A stretch of 64,000 nucleotides of DNA from DATJGR01 sp963812255 (GTDB lineage: Bacteria > Pseudomonadota > Gammaproteobacteria > Pseudomonadales > Azotimanducaceae). The DNA is taken from assembly GCA_963812255.1 (NCBI GenBank), contig CAWEUM010000003.1, forward strand, positions 372,001 to 436,000, in the 5' to 3' direction. The notes under the pieces are model-generated. The model was not told where the DNA came from. It worked only from the letters and a program-made list of their open reading frames with translations, and made no database searches. Every line of letters starts with the position of its first letter. Positions within the stretch are counted from its first letter, which is position 1. Positions 1 through 6,397 of the stretch are shown here, one piece after another. The position numbers and the translations under genes were made by a program.

Positions 1-7
1 GCGCTAC

Positions 8-217
8 GTGATCGAATTTCTGGTGCCAGCGATGATCGTGATCGTGGTCGCGCTGGTGCTGTTCCGCAATGGGCCCAACACCACGGCGCCTGCCAGCGCG
101 CCGCATACCAAGGACGATGCGGCCACGCTATCGACCGGCACGTTCATCGCCATTTTGATCGTCGGCGCGGCATTCACCATTGCGCTGATCTACGCGCTCC
201 ACAGCGGTGCCCACTGA
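8..217 (+). CDS. Small two-helix membrane protein, possibly 5' truncated
   Basis: A 69-residue product with two hydrophobic segments (about residues 4-20 and 45-64) joined by a polar, Ala/Thr/Ser-rich linker, so a small integral inner-membrane protein. The apparent GTG start lies only 7 bases from the window edge and the frame is open to the edge, so the true start may be further upstream. I do not recognise a family and assign no function. It is convergent with the esterase gene that ends at 244. Composition fits its neighbours. Confidence 0.5.
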   Translation: MIEFLVPAMIVIVVALVLFRNGPNTTAPASAPHTKDDAATLSTGTFIAILIVGAAFTIALIYALHSGAH

Positions 218-243
218 ACGGCAGTCCCTCTGGTCTCGACACC

Positions 244-1131
244 TTACGCGGGAATCCGTTCGCGAACGAACACGCCAATACGGCGGACCGCATCGATCGC
301 TTCCGGTAGGTTCGGCATCGCCTGCCAGACGTGCGGCGCACCCTCTTCAATCTCTAATCGCACCGTTACGCCGGCGGCGCGCGCTTTGTCGGCAACCCGA
401 GTCGAATCGTCCAATAGAATCTCACGCGTACCCACCTGAATCAGCAACGGCGGCAGCCCCTTGAAACTCCCATACAGCGGCGCTGCCAACGGATTGCGCA
501 GCGCGCCATCAGCATAGACTTTGCCCATGTCGCGTAGCGCCGCGACGGGGATCATCGGGTCGTCGGCACCGCCGGGTTGTGCCGAGGCGCCCGTGGCTTC
601 GAGATCCGTCCACGGGGACAGACACACGGCGCACGCCGGCAGCGCTTCGCCGGCGTCGCGCAACGCCAGCAAAGTTGCGAGCGTCAACCCGCCACCGGCG
701 GAGTCGCCGGCAATTGCGATCGAACTCGCCGCAATGCCCTGCTTGCGCAGCCAACGATATCCCTCGGTAGCGTCGTCGACTGCCGCCGGAAACGGATGCT
801 CTGGTGCCAATCGATACTCGAGCACGAGCACGCGCGCCGCCGCCTCACCCGCAATCCGCGATGCGAGCTCGCGATGCGTTCGGCGTGAGCCCATCACATA
901 GCCACCACCGTGCAGATACAGCACCACGCGGCCGTTCGCACTATTCGGCATCGCGACCCAATCCGCGTCCATGTCATCGACGCGAGTCGCATTGACGATC
1001 GCCTTCGCCGGCAACTCGAGGATGGACAGCGTCGCCTCCATCGCGGCACGCTGTTCGTCGATGCTGCCGCCCACTATCGCAGGTCGATCGGCCATCAGGT
1101 CGATCATCTGTTCGAGTTCCTGGCTGGGCAT
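244..1131 (-). CDS. HSL-family (family IV) alpha/beta hydrolase / carboxylesterase
   Basis: Predicted cytoplasmic esterase or lipase of about 295 residues that hydrolyses carboxylic esters. The sequence shows the oxyanion-hole motif LHGGGYV, the nucleophile motif GDSAGGG, the family IV YRLAPEHPFPAA segment, a late Asp in the ILLDDS stretch and a C-terminal His in PHVWQAM, so the catalytic triad looks complete and length is normal. I chose the ATG at 1131 over the in-frame GTG at 1140 because a GAGG ribosome-binding site lies 8 bases upstream. A sigma70-like promoter precedes it (1175-1203). It is transcribed away from the diiron cassette and is probably monocistronic. Natural substrate unknown. 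Confidence 0.9.
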   Translation of the reverse strand: MPSQELEQMIDLMADRPAIVGGSIDEQRAAMEATLSILELPAKAIVNATRVDDMDADWVAMPNSANGRVVLYLHGGGYVMGSRRTHRELASRIAGEAAARVLVLEYRLAPEHPFPAAVDDATEGYRWLRKQGIAASSIAIAGDSAGGGLTLATLLALRDAGEALPACAVCLSPWTDLEATGASAQPGGADDPMIPVAALRDMGKVYADGALRNPLAAPLYGSFKGLPPLLIQVGTREILLDDSTRVADKARAAGVTVRLEIEEGAPHVWQAMPNLPEAIDAVRRIGVFVRERIPA

Positions 1132-1174
1132 TCGCTTCACCTCAGTTGGGGCGGCATCGGGTCATTTCCGAAGC

Positions 1175-1203
1175 ATCGTAGTGATCGGCGTTGGCCCTTT
1201 CAA
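1175..1203 (-). promoter_or_regulatory. Putative sigma70-type promoter of the esterase gene
   Basis: On the minus strand TTGAAA (1203-1198) and TACGAT (1180-1175) are separated by exactly 17 bases, about 40 bases upstream of the esterase start at 1131. Pattern match only; no other signal in the 1204-1418 stretch, where I see no gene. Confidence 0.4.
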
Positions 1204-1418
1204 TCGCCTCTGCAGCCTTCCGGAGGATGGGTTCATAGCGTGTCCGGCACACCGATCCTCCGCCACAACCGTCATTCGGGACAGCGCCAATCTCAACAAC
1301 TGGAGCGCGGCGTGTCAGCATCCGCCTACGCAATTTCGGGAATTCAGCCGTCGAGCAACAAACGGTGGCTCGGTAATCTGGAACTCCCCTGATCCCTCCA
1401 CCTTCCCTCAGGGGCTTC

Positions 1419-1447
1419 GCCGGGACGGCGCTGCCGTCCCGGCTTTT
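1419..1447 (+). terminator. Strong intrinsic terminator hairpin, plus-strand polarity
   Basis: Perfect 11-bp stem GCCGGGACGGC / GCCGTCCCGGC (1419-1429 and 1433-1443) with a 3-base loop, followed on the plus strand by TTTT (1444-1447). It sits immediately after the stop codon of the minus-strand zinc-ribbon gene (ending at 1449). The T-run is on the plus strand although both flanking genes are on the minus strand, so either it only stabilises the 3' end of the minus-strand mRNA or there is an unseen plus-strand transcript. Confidence 0.6.
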
Positions 1448-1448
1448 C

Positions 1449-1733
1449 TCAATCGTGAGAATCCTTCGGGAACGGCCTCAGTCGCCGCAGTACCCGATCG
1501 GGATCGCCGTGCGGGGTATCTTTTATGGCGCGATCGACCATCTTGTCGTATTTCGGATCGAGTCTCGCTACCTTGCTTGCGCTCGACAACCGTACCGACG
1601 ACTGCGACACGATGCGGACAGCGCCGGCCATTGCGCAGTGCTCACAGGTGATGGTCGAAGGTCGATCGGCGATCGCGCACCAGTGCACCGTAATGCCATC
1701 GCATGCGTTGCAGCGGAACTCGTAGACTGCCAA
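1449..1733 (-). CDS. FmdB-type zinc-ribbon protein
   Basis: A 94-residue protein beginning MAVYEFRCNACDG. Two CxxC pairs (CNAC near residue 8 and CEHC about 23 residues later) form the zinc ribbon found in the FmdB/CxxC_CxxC_SSSS family, small proteins often encoded beside oxygenase or amidase genes; their biochemical role is not established. The start is inferred as TTG at 1733: the upstream SCP2-like gene stops at 1736, leaving a 2-base junction like the two junctions before it. It is the last gene of the five-gene cassette starting at 4788. A longer frame upstream overlaps the SCP2-like gene and is not coding in this phase. A role in assembly or regulation of the oxygenase is inference. 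Confidence 0.75.
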   Translation of the reverse strand: MAVYEFRCNACDGITVHWCAIADRPSTITCEHCAMAGAVRIVSQSSVRLSSASKVARLDPKYDKMVDRAIKDTPHGDPDRVLRRLRPFPKDSHD

Positions 1734-1735
1734 TG

Positions 1736-2137
1736 TCAGGCCGCTATTCGTGCCCCGGTGTCGAGGAACGCCTGCAACGTGAGGTGGTATCGCTCGAACT
1801 TGAGCATCCCGAGCGGATCGCTCCCCTTGACGATTCCGTTGGGCGCGTCGACATCGAGGCTGACGAGGCTCGGCGCAGTTCCCGCCCGACGTCCGGCCAG
1901 ATAAGACCGCCACGCGTCCTGATCGAGGTCGACATAGAATTCCGCTTCCCTCAGTTCCTCGATGGCGATCGTGTTGACTGCCGCGCACTCGAATCCCTCG
2001 AACTCAACGAGGAATGCGTTCTCGCCAATCCGGAGACCGACGCGCACGTCGGCGGAACCCAAGCGACGAAAGTCGCGGTCCGTATTCACCGCGTCGCGCA
2101 TGCTTTGCAGCAGTGCAAGACTCAACGAAGCCACCAT
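1736..2137 (-). CDS. SCP2-like (sterol carrier protein-like) domain protein, paralogue B
   Basis: A 133-residue single-domain protein. It shares with the gene just upstream (2140-2577) the pattern AFLVEFEGFEC (AFLITFEGAEC there), an internal D-x-W helix, and a C-terminal FLDTGARI (FFDASARV there), so the two are paralogues. The fold assignment to the SCP2/alkyl-sulfatase C-terminal lipid-binding type is by overall pattern and is only moderately sure. SCP2 domains bind acyl chains, sterols or isoprenoids in a hydrophobic tunnel. The ATG at 2137 follows the preceding stop by 2 bases, implying translational coupling. A job as substrate carrier or small subunit for the ferritin-like oxygenase is inference. 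Confidence 0.75.
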   Translation of the reverse strand: MVASLSLALLQSMRDAVNTDRDFRRLGSADVRVGLRIGENAFLVEFEGFECAAVNTIAIEELREAEFYVDLDQDAWRSYLAGRRAGTAPSLVSLDVDAPNGIVKGSDPLGMLKFERYHLTLQAFLDTGARIAA

Positions 2138-2139
2138 GT

Positions 2140-2577
2140 CTACCCCGCAAACTCGGTTGCGACGCGCGCGGATGCATCGAAGAAATACTGCATCGTCTGG
2201 TTGTATCGGAAGAACAGGTCTTCACGATACTGGTCGCCATGCATCGAATGCGACAAGCCCTCGGGACGCCCGAGATCGAGCGTGTTCAGTGTGTGATTCA
2301 AATCGGCACGGCCGTTCTGCGCAATATTGCGCACCATGTCCTGCCAATCCGCGTAGGGCATTTCCAGAATGAAATCGGCGGCGGCCAGGTCGGCGTCCTG
2401 CGCCTTTTGCGCACCGCTGCACTCGGCGCCTTCGAACGTGATCAGAAATGCTTCATCGGCGATCTTCACACCCATCAGCGCACTGCATGCACCACCCCCC
2501 CCGCCCTGAAACGACTCATCGGCGTTGAATACGGCGCGCACCGCGTCGAACCATTCGGTAGAGGGAAATAGTGCCAT
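2140..2577 (-). CDS. SCP2-like domain protein, paralogue A
   Basis: A 145-residue protein starting MALFPSTEWFDAVRAVFN. The ATG at 2577 is preferred over a longer upstream frame because it lies 2 bases after the TGA of the ferritin-like gene (stop 2580), matching the other tight junctions of this operon. The body has the SCP2-type elements AFLITFEGAEC, a W in YADWQDM, and FFDASARV near the end. It has a glycine run near residue 23 (GGGGG) absent from its paralogue, and a His/Asp-containing loop SMHGDQYRED that paralogue B lacks. No signal peptide, so cytoplasmic. Ligand unknown. Confidence 0.75.
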   Translation of the reverse strand: MALFPSTEWFDAVRAVFNADESFQGGGGGACSALMGVKIADEAFLITFEGAECSGAQKAQDADLAAADFILEMPYADWQDMVRNIAQNGRADLNHTLNTLDLGRPEGLSHSMHGDQYREDLFFRYNQTMQYFFDASARVATEFAG

Positions 2578-2579
2578 GC

Positions 2580-3683
2580 TCACGATGCCTTCAGGTATGC
2601 GGAAAGTTCTTCTGGGAACATCATCTGCCGTTCGATTCCCAACCATTTCAATGTCTCTAGATAACGTGAGACATAGTCGGACATCATCCTCGCATGCACA
2701 CGCATGCCCGCTTCGGCACCGGCGATGCCATTGCCGAACACGATCGCGAGCGCTTCCCGCAGTACGACATCCTTCAGTTCCCGCACGAGGACGCGCTCAC
2801 CGATGATACACAGCTGTGTCAGGATCAGATTCTGATCATCCTGATGATTGATCGCATAGCGCAAGTGGTCGATGCCATACGTCAGATGGCGCGCCTTGTC
2901 TTCCAGGCAATGCGCGAAGATCACGCGCTCGGCGTCGTTGTGGGCGTAGCGTTCGAGATAACGGTACAGCGTCTGCGTGAACAGGCCGCGAACAACGAAC
3001 AGATACAACACTGCTTCGGTCCACCCACCGCGACTTTCGAGGATCATCCGGTTGACCTCGCCGGGGCCCTCGAGACCGAGGCCACCGCCGTTACACAATG
3101 CACGCTTACGGAACACTTCCATGTGTCGCGCGCCATCGAAGCTCACTGTCGCCAGAAACTGTTTGATCTCGTGATAACCGTACGCCATTTGCGATTGCCA
3201 GTGGGTCACGCTCTCGACGTCCGCGTTCGCGTACTGGGAGAGTTCCGTGCACACCTGGCAGATGGCGCGCTCCACATCATCCGGCAAAGCCTTTACCGAG
3301 CCCCAGGGAACGCTGAGTGCCGGCGCCCAGCGCCGTTGAATCGCCTCTTCATACATATCGGCGGCGGAATCCGCCCAAAGGTCCACCTTGTCTCGGATCG
3401 CGTATCCCAGCGGAGGCACACCACGCCGCGAAACGGCGCCGCGCGGTGCGCGGGTCTGATCCGTCCAAACCGGCGGCACTTCGCCATAGATGCCGACGTT
3501 CAGGTCTCCAAGGCGCAAGCCATGCTTACCCGGCTTGACGCGCGTTCCCCATTGATGGGATTTGCCCATCCACTTCAGATTCGGCGGCGCCGGTCGCAGC
3601 GGCGCGCCGCTATGGTCTGCGCCGACCGTGCTTTCGCCCGAATCGATACTCTGTTCCGAAGTGCCAGCGGTCTTGTCGCTCAC
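2580..3683 (-). CDS. Ferritin-like protein with degenerate diiron site (probable structural partner)
   Basis: A 367-residue paralogue of the upstream gene product: both share the N-terminal WGT..PGK.GL.L pattern, a YEEA.QR.W helix, LPDD(V/I)E, and RHM(E/D)VFRKRAL.NGGGL. In ungapped alignment the metal ligands of the active copy are lost here: E130 becomes Q150, the ExxH Glu164 becomes G184 (H187 kept), and the second ExxH Glu244 becomes K263 (H266 kept); E223 might replace the third-helix Glu if the loop is shifted. Start GTG at 3683 follows a GGGGGAG stretch; the longer frame overlaps the upstream gene and is rejected. Thirty-one bases follow the upstream stop. Known precedent: PaaC and MMO beta are catalytically dead ferritin-fold subunits. 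The subunit role here is inference. Confidence 0.85.
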   Translation of the reverse strand: MSDKTAGTSEQSIDSGESTVGADHSGAPLRPAPPNLKWMGKSHQWGTRVKPGKHGLRLGDLNVGIYGEVPPVWTDQTRAPRGAVSRRGVPPLGYAIRDKVDLWADSAADMYEEAIQRRWAPALSVPWGSVKALPDDVERAICQVCTELSQYANADVESVTHWQSQMAYGYHEIKQFLATVSFDGARHMEVFRKRALCNGGGLGLEGPGEVNRMILESRGGWTEAVLYLFVVRGLFTQTLYRYLERYAHNDAERVIFAHCLEDKARHLTYGIDHLRYAINHQDDQNLILTQLCIIGERVLVRELKDVVLREALAIVFGNGIAGAEAGMRVHARMMSDYVSRYLETLKWLGIERQMMFPEELSAYLKAS

Positions 3684-3714
3684 ATACTCCCCCGCTCGAG
3701 GTCGAATTGCGGTG

Positions 3715-4788
3715 TCACGCCGCCGCGTGATGATCGAACGACTCGACCAGCGTGGAACGGCCGTTCTCGAATCGATCGCCGAAACCCGTCGACCGGACGC
3801 GCTTGATATATTCCTGAACCTGGCGCTTGCGGATCGCAATCAGCTTGCGCACGCCTTCATCGTACTTGTCCTTGCCGCCCCCCAACAGAATCGCCAGCGC
3901 TTCACTGGAATCGGTCTGTGTGCCCGCCGGATTTTGAGAGCCCGCGAGGATCTGCCGTTCCGCCTCATCAAGATAGCATTGAATCTCTTCGCGACGTTGT
4001 GGCGCCGTCTCGGACATATAGCGCATATGCATCACGCCGAACGCAACGTGGCGCGCTTCGTCCTGTGCACACAGTCGGTACATCGCTTTTTCGGCCTCGT
4101 TGTATGCCATCAGTTCGCCCATGCGGAACATCGTCAGCACGGCGCCTTCGCCTGAAATGTGCAGCCGCGACGACATCTCCGTGAAATCGCGCGCGAGGTC
4201 GATGCTGCCGACGACACCGGCCGTACCGCCCGAGGTTTGCATCAGTCCACCGCCGTTGGCGAGCGCGCGCTTGCGGAACACGTCCATGTGGCGCGACTCG
4301 TCCATCACTTGCGCCAAAAGGCATTGTCTGGGTTCGAAGAAATCCGGAGTGGTACTCGCGATCCAACGCGCCGGCACGTCCCCGGCGACGAACTCGACTT
4401 CAGTGAAGAACGTGGCCAGTTGGCACTGCGCCTCTTCGATGTCGTCCGGCAGCGGTTTGATCGTATGCCAGGGAACATCCGTCGCTGAACTCCACTGGCG
4501 CTGGAGCGCTTCTTCGTACAGGAAGGATGCGTTGTCGAGCCAGATTTCGCTCTTCGACATCACGGTGTAGCCGCCGATGCGATAGGAATTTGCGCGTGGA
4601 GTGGCACCTCGCGGGCGACCAGTCTGATTGTCGCTGCGTTCGTCAGGTTCCCCGTAGCTGCCGATCTGGATGTTCGCAAGGGTCAAGCCCTGTTTGCCCG
4701 GCACCGCATGGGTGCCCCACTCGCCTTGACGGTCCATCCAACCCAGGTCGAGAGCGCCGTTCGGGTGTAGCACCTCTGCTTCGCTCAT
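3715..4788 (-). CDS. Ferritin-like diiron oxygenase, probable catalytic subunit
   Basis: A 357-residue cytoplasmic ferritin-fold protein. The four-helix-bundle ligand set is visible: E130 in helix 1 (FFTEVEF), E164-S-R-H167, E214 in SGEGAVL, and E244-A-R-H247, with 34- and 30-residue spacings typical of diiron carboxylate oxygenases. Such proteins activate O2 for hydroxylation, epoxidation, desaturation or N-oxygenation; which applies here cannot be told. It is the first gene of a five-gene operon (then its degenerate paralogue, two SCP2-like genes and a zinc ribbon). Start ATG 4788 has a GAGGAGG site 8 bases upstream; a longer frame to 4908 would run through the promoter. No reductase or ferredoxin is adjacent, so electrons must come from elsewhere. 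Confidence 0.88.
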   Translation of the reverse strand: MSEAEVLHPNGALDLGWMDRQGEWGTHAVPGKQGLTLANIQIGSYGEPDERSDNQTGRPRGATPRANSYRIGGYTVMSKSEIWLDNASFLYEEALQRQWSSATDVPWHTIKPLPDDIEEAQCQLATFFTEVEFVAGDVPARWIASTTPDFFEPRQCLLAQVMDESRHMDVFRKRALANGGGLMQTSGGTAGVVGSIDLARDFTEMSSRLHISGEGAVLTMFRMGELMAYNEAEKAMYRLCAQDEARHVAFGVMHMRYMSETAPQRREEIQCYLDEAERQILAGSQNPAGTQTDSSEALAILLGGGKDKYDEGVRKLIAIRKRQVQEYIKRVRSTGFGDRFENGRSTLVESFDHHAAA

Positions 4789-4840
4789 GCGCTGAACCTC
4801 CTCGCGGGCACCTTTTACAAGCCAATTTCGCTGATGCCCC

Positions 4841-4868
4841 ACTATATTATGTCGCTCAGATAGCGCAA
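4841..4868 (-). promoter_or_regulatory. Putative sigma70-type promoter of the diiron cassette
   Basis: Minus strand TTGCGC (4868-4863), 16-base spacer, TATAGT (4846-4841), about 50 bases upstream of the start at 4788. It lies in the 157-base divergent gap shared with tesB. No inverted repeat resembling an operator is obvious nearby. Confidence 0.45.
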
Positions 4869-4930
4869 TGACGCATCTCGAAAAAGTATTGTGCGTTCTG
4901 CTCAACAATACGCTGTTCTTTTCCCCAATC

Positions 4931-4936
4931 TATAAT
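4931..4936 (+). promoter_or_regulatory. Consensus TATAAT -10 element before tesB
   Basis: A perfect TATAAT lies 9 bases before the chosen tesB ATG (4946). No convincing -35 hexamer is at the right distance (4908-4913 reads ATACGC). If it is used, the mRNA would be almost leaderless; alternatively translation starts at the in-frame ATG 4868 or the match is chance. Confidence 0.3.
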
Positions 4937-4945
4937 CTCCGCCCC

Positions 4946-5743
4946 ATGGACCCGACTCTCTCTGAGCTATTGCGTGTTCTCGATCTCGAGTCGATCGAGC
5001 AGAACCTGTTCCGCGCTCATCATCCTTCCGACACCGAAGGTCGTGTGTTCGGCGGTCAGATCATGGCGCAGGCGCTGATGGCAGCCGGACGGACAGTGGC
5101 GGCATCGTTACGCGTCCACTCGCTGCACGGCTACTTTCTGCGTCCCGGTGACCCTCGCATACCGGTATTGATGTCCGTGGACCGGATTCGCGACGGACGC
5201 TCGTTCGTGACCCGTCGCGTCGTCGCCATTCAACGTGGTCGAGCGATCTTCGAGATGTCGACGTCTTTTCAGCGCCCAGAAGACGGCGTCACCCACCAGG
5301 CTCGAACCGTGCTGAGCGACCCGCCGACGAAAGTGCCCCCAGCACTGCGGCGCACCGCCTTCATCGCGATGATGGAGGACTGGAAGGCGCATCGGCAGGA
5401 CACGGCGCGGCCGCCGTACAAACGTGTCTGGTTTCGTACCAACGGTGAGGTCGAGGACGATTCGCTGCTGCACGCATGCCTGCTGACGTATCAATCAGAC
5501 TCGGATCTGATGTCAACGGCGCGGCTGCCGCATCGGCCCATCGATCGCGCGCGCCTGCAACGCGCGAGCCTCGATCACGCGCTGTGGTTCCACCGTGATA
5601 TTCGGGTCGATCAGTGGTTGCTGTACGACCTCGATAGTCCCTCCGCGTCGCAGGCGCGCGGATACAGCCGCGGCGAAATCTATCAGACCGACGGCACCTT
5701 GATCGCGTCCGCGATGCAGGAGTGCCTGATGCGGAATCGGTGA
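4946..5743 (+). CDS. tesB: Acyl-CoA thioesterase II (TesB family)
   Basis: A 265-residue double-hotdog thioesterase that releases free fatty acid from acyl-CoA in the cytoplasm. Visible family signatures are F-R-A-HHPSD...RVFGGQIMAQAL near the N-terminus, HSLHGYFLRPGD, the RDGRSFVTRRV stretch closing the first hotdog, LDHALWFHRD in the second domain, and the terminal DGTLIASAMQECLMR. Length matches the family. The ATG at 4946 gives the usual N-terminus (MDPTLSELL); an in-frame ATG at 4868 would add 26 residues not typical of TesB. It is divergent from the diiron cassette and convergent with ydbL. Confidence 0.92.
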   Translation: MDPTLSELLRVLDLESIEQNLFRAHHPSDTEGRVFGGQIMAQALMAAGRTVAASLRVHSLHGYFLRPGDPRIPVLMSVDRIRDGRSFVTRRVVAIQRGRAIFEMSTSFQRPEDGVTHQARTVLSDPPTKVPPALRRTAFIAMMEDWKAHRQDTARPPYKRVWFRTNGEVEDDSLLHACLLTYQSDSDLMSTARLPHRPIDRARLQRASLDHALWFHRDIRVDQWLLYDLDSPSASQARGYSRGEIYQTDGTLIASAMQECLMRNR

Positions 5744-5774
5744 ATGAATTCGGACGCCGCCTGGTATCGGCCCG

Positions 5775-6116
5775 CTACGGCTTTTTTTGCCACGCCTGGC
5801 CCTGTAGACGCAAGTACGTCCCCGGCGGCGCCTTATCGAAGAGCTTCGGAGCGCCAATCCGGGCCACGTCGTCCGCCGTGACCGGATCCGACGCCGTCGA
5901 TGTCTGCTTCGCCACCCGCTCGTATACGGCGCGACGTTTGTCGTTCACCTCGGTGACGAGTGCACGCACGGTCTGAGTCGGATTCGGCGATACGGCCGCT
6001 ACATAGCCGGTCGAATCTTCCCCAACCAATCCCTGCTCGCGCGCTTCGTCGAGCGTCAGTGCGACCGCCGCCAGCGGCACCAGCATCAGGAATAGCCACA
6101 CCAACCGTCGAAGCAT
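5775..6116 (-). CDS. ydbL: YdbL-family periplasmic protein (DUF1318)
   Basis: A 113-residue exported protein with a signal peptide (MLRRLVWLFLMLVPLAAVAL) and the DUF1318 body: ALTLDEAREQGLVGE, the NxxRRAVYERVA helix and the closing TYLRLQGQAW. In E. coli YdbL works with YdbH and YnbE in phospholipid movement between the membranes and is thought to help control YnbE polymerisation. The ATG at 6116 has GAGGAGG eight bases upstream. It is the last gene of mltD-ydbH-ynbE-ydbL, 11 bases after ynbE. Length is close to the E. coli protein. Confidence 0.9.
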   Translation of the reverse strand: MLRRLVWLFLMLVPLAAVALTLDEAREQGLVGEDSTGYVAAVSPNPTQTVRALVTEVNDKRRAVYERVAKQTSTASDPVTADDVARIGAPKLFDKAPPGTYLRLQGQAWQKKP

Positions 6117-6127
6117 GTTCAGCCTCC

Positions 6128-6325
6128 TCAAAATATGTCGCTGTTCTGGTCGATAGCGGAATCAAGTTGCCTGTCGACCTTGACCAGGATCTCGTGACGT
6201 ATGTTGACGTTGAGATTGATCGTGATCGGCTCGTCCGTCGCCACCTTCACGGTCGGGGTGCACGCGCCGAGCGCGACCAGCATCGAAACGAAACAGAAAC
6301 AATGGAACAGCCTCGGTCGCGTCAT
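6128..6325 (-). CDS. ynbE: YnbE-family outer-membrane lipoprotein
   Basis: A 65-residue lipoprotein. The signal ends in the lipobox LGAC, so Cys22 should be the lipidated residue. The mature part carries the conserved ITINLNVNIRHEILVKVD beta-rich segment characteristic of YnbE. In E. coli, YnbE stacks as beta strands to extend the YdbH bridge to the outer membrane. The gene lies 72 bases after ydbH and 11 before ydbL, in the same order as in enterobacteria. ATG start with a GGGGAA site upstream. Confidence 0.88.
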   Translation of the reverse strand: MTRPRLFHCFCFVSMLVALGACTPTVKVATDEPITINLNVNIRHEILVKVDRQLDSAIDQNSDIF

Positions 6326-6397
6326 CGAAATTCCCCGAAATAGGCGTGCAGAAAGTGCAGCGGTGCCACCCTATCACCAACGCTTGACCGGCGACAC

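Noticed and set aside
4868..4945. N-terminal extension of TesB from ATG 4868
   Set aside because: It would translate across the divergent promoter region and adds residues not typical of TesB; ATG 4946 gives the family N-terminus.
5755..5790. T-run after tesB as an intrinsic terminator
   Set aside because: The seven T lie inside the antisense coding sequence for Lys-Lys at the end of ydbL, and the stem before it is only about four base pairs.
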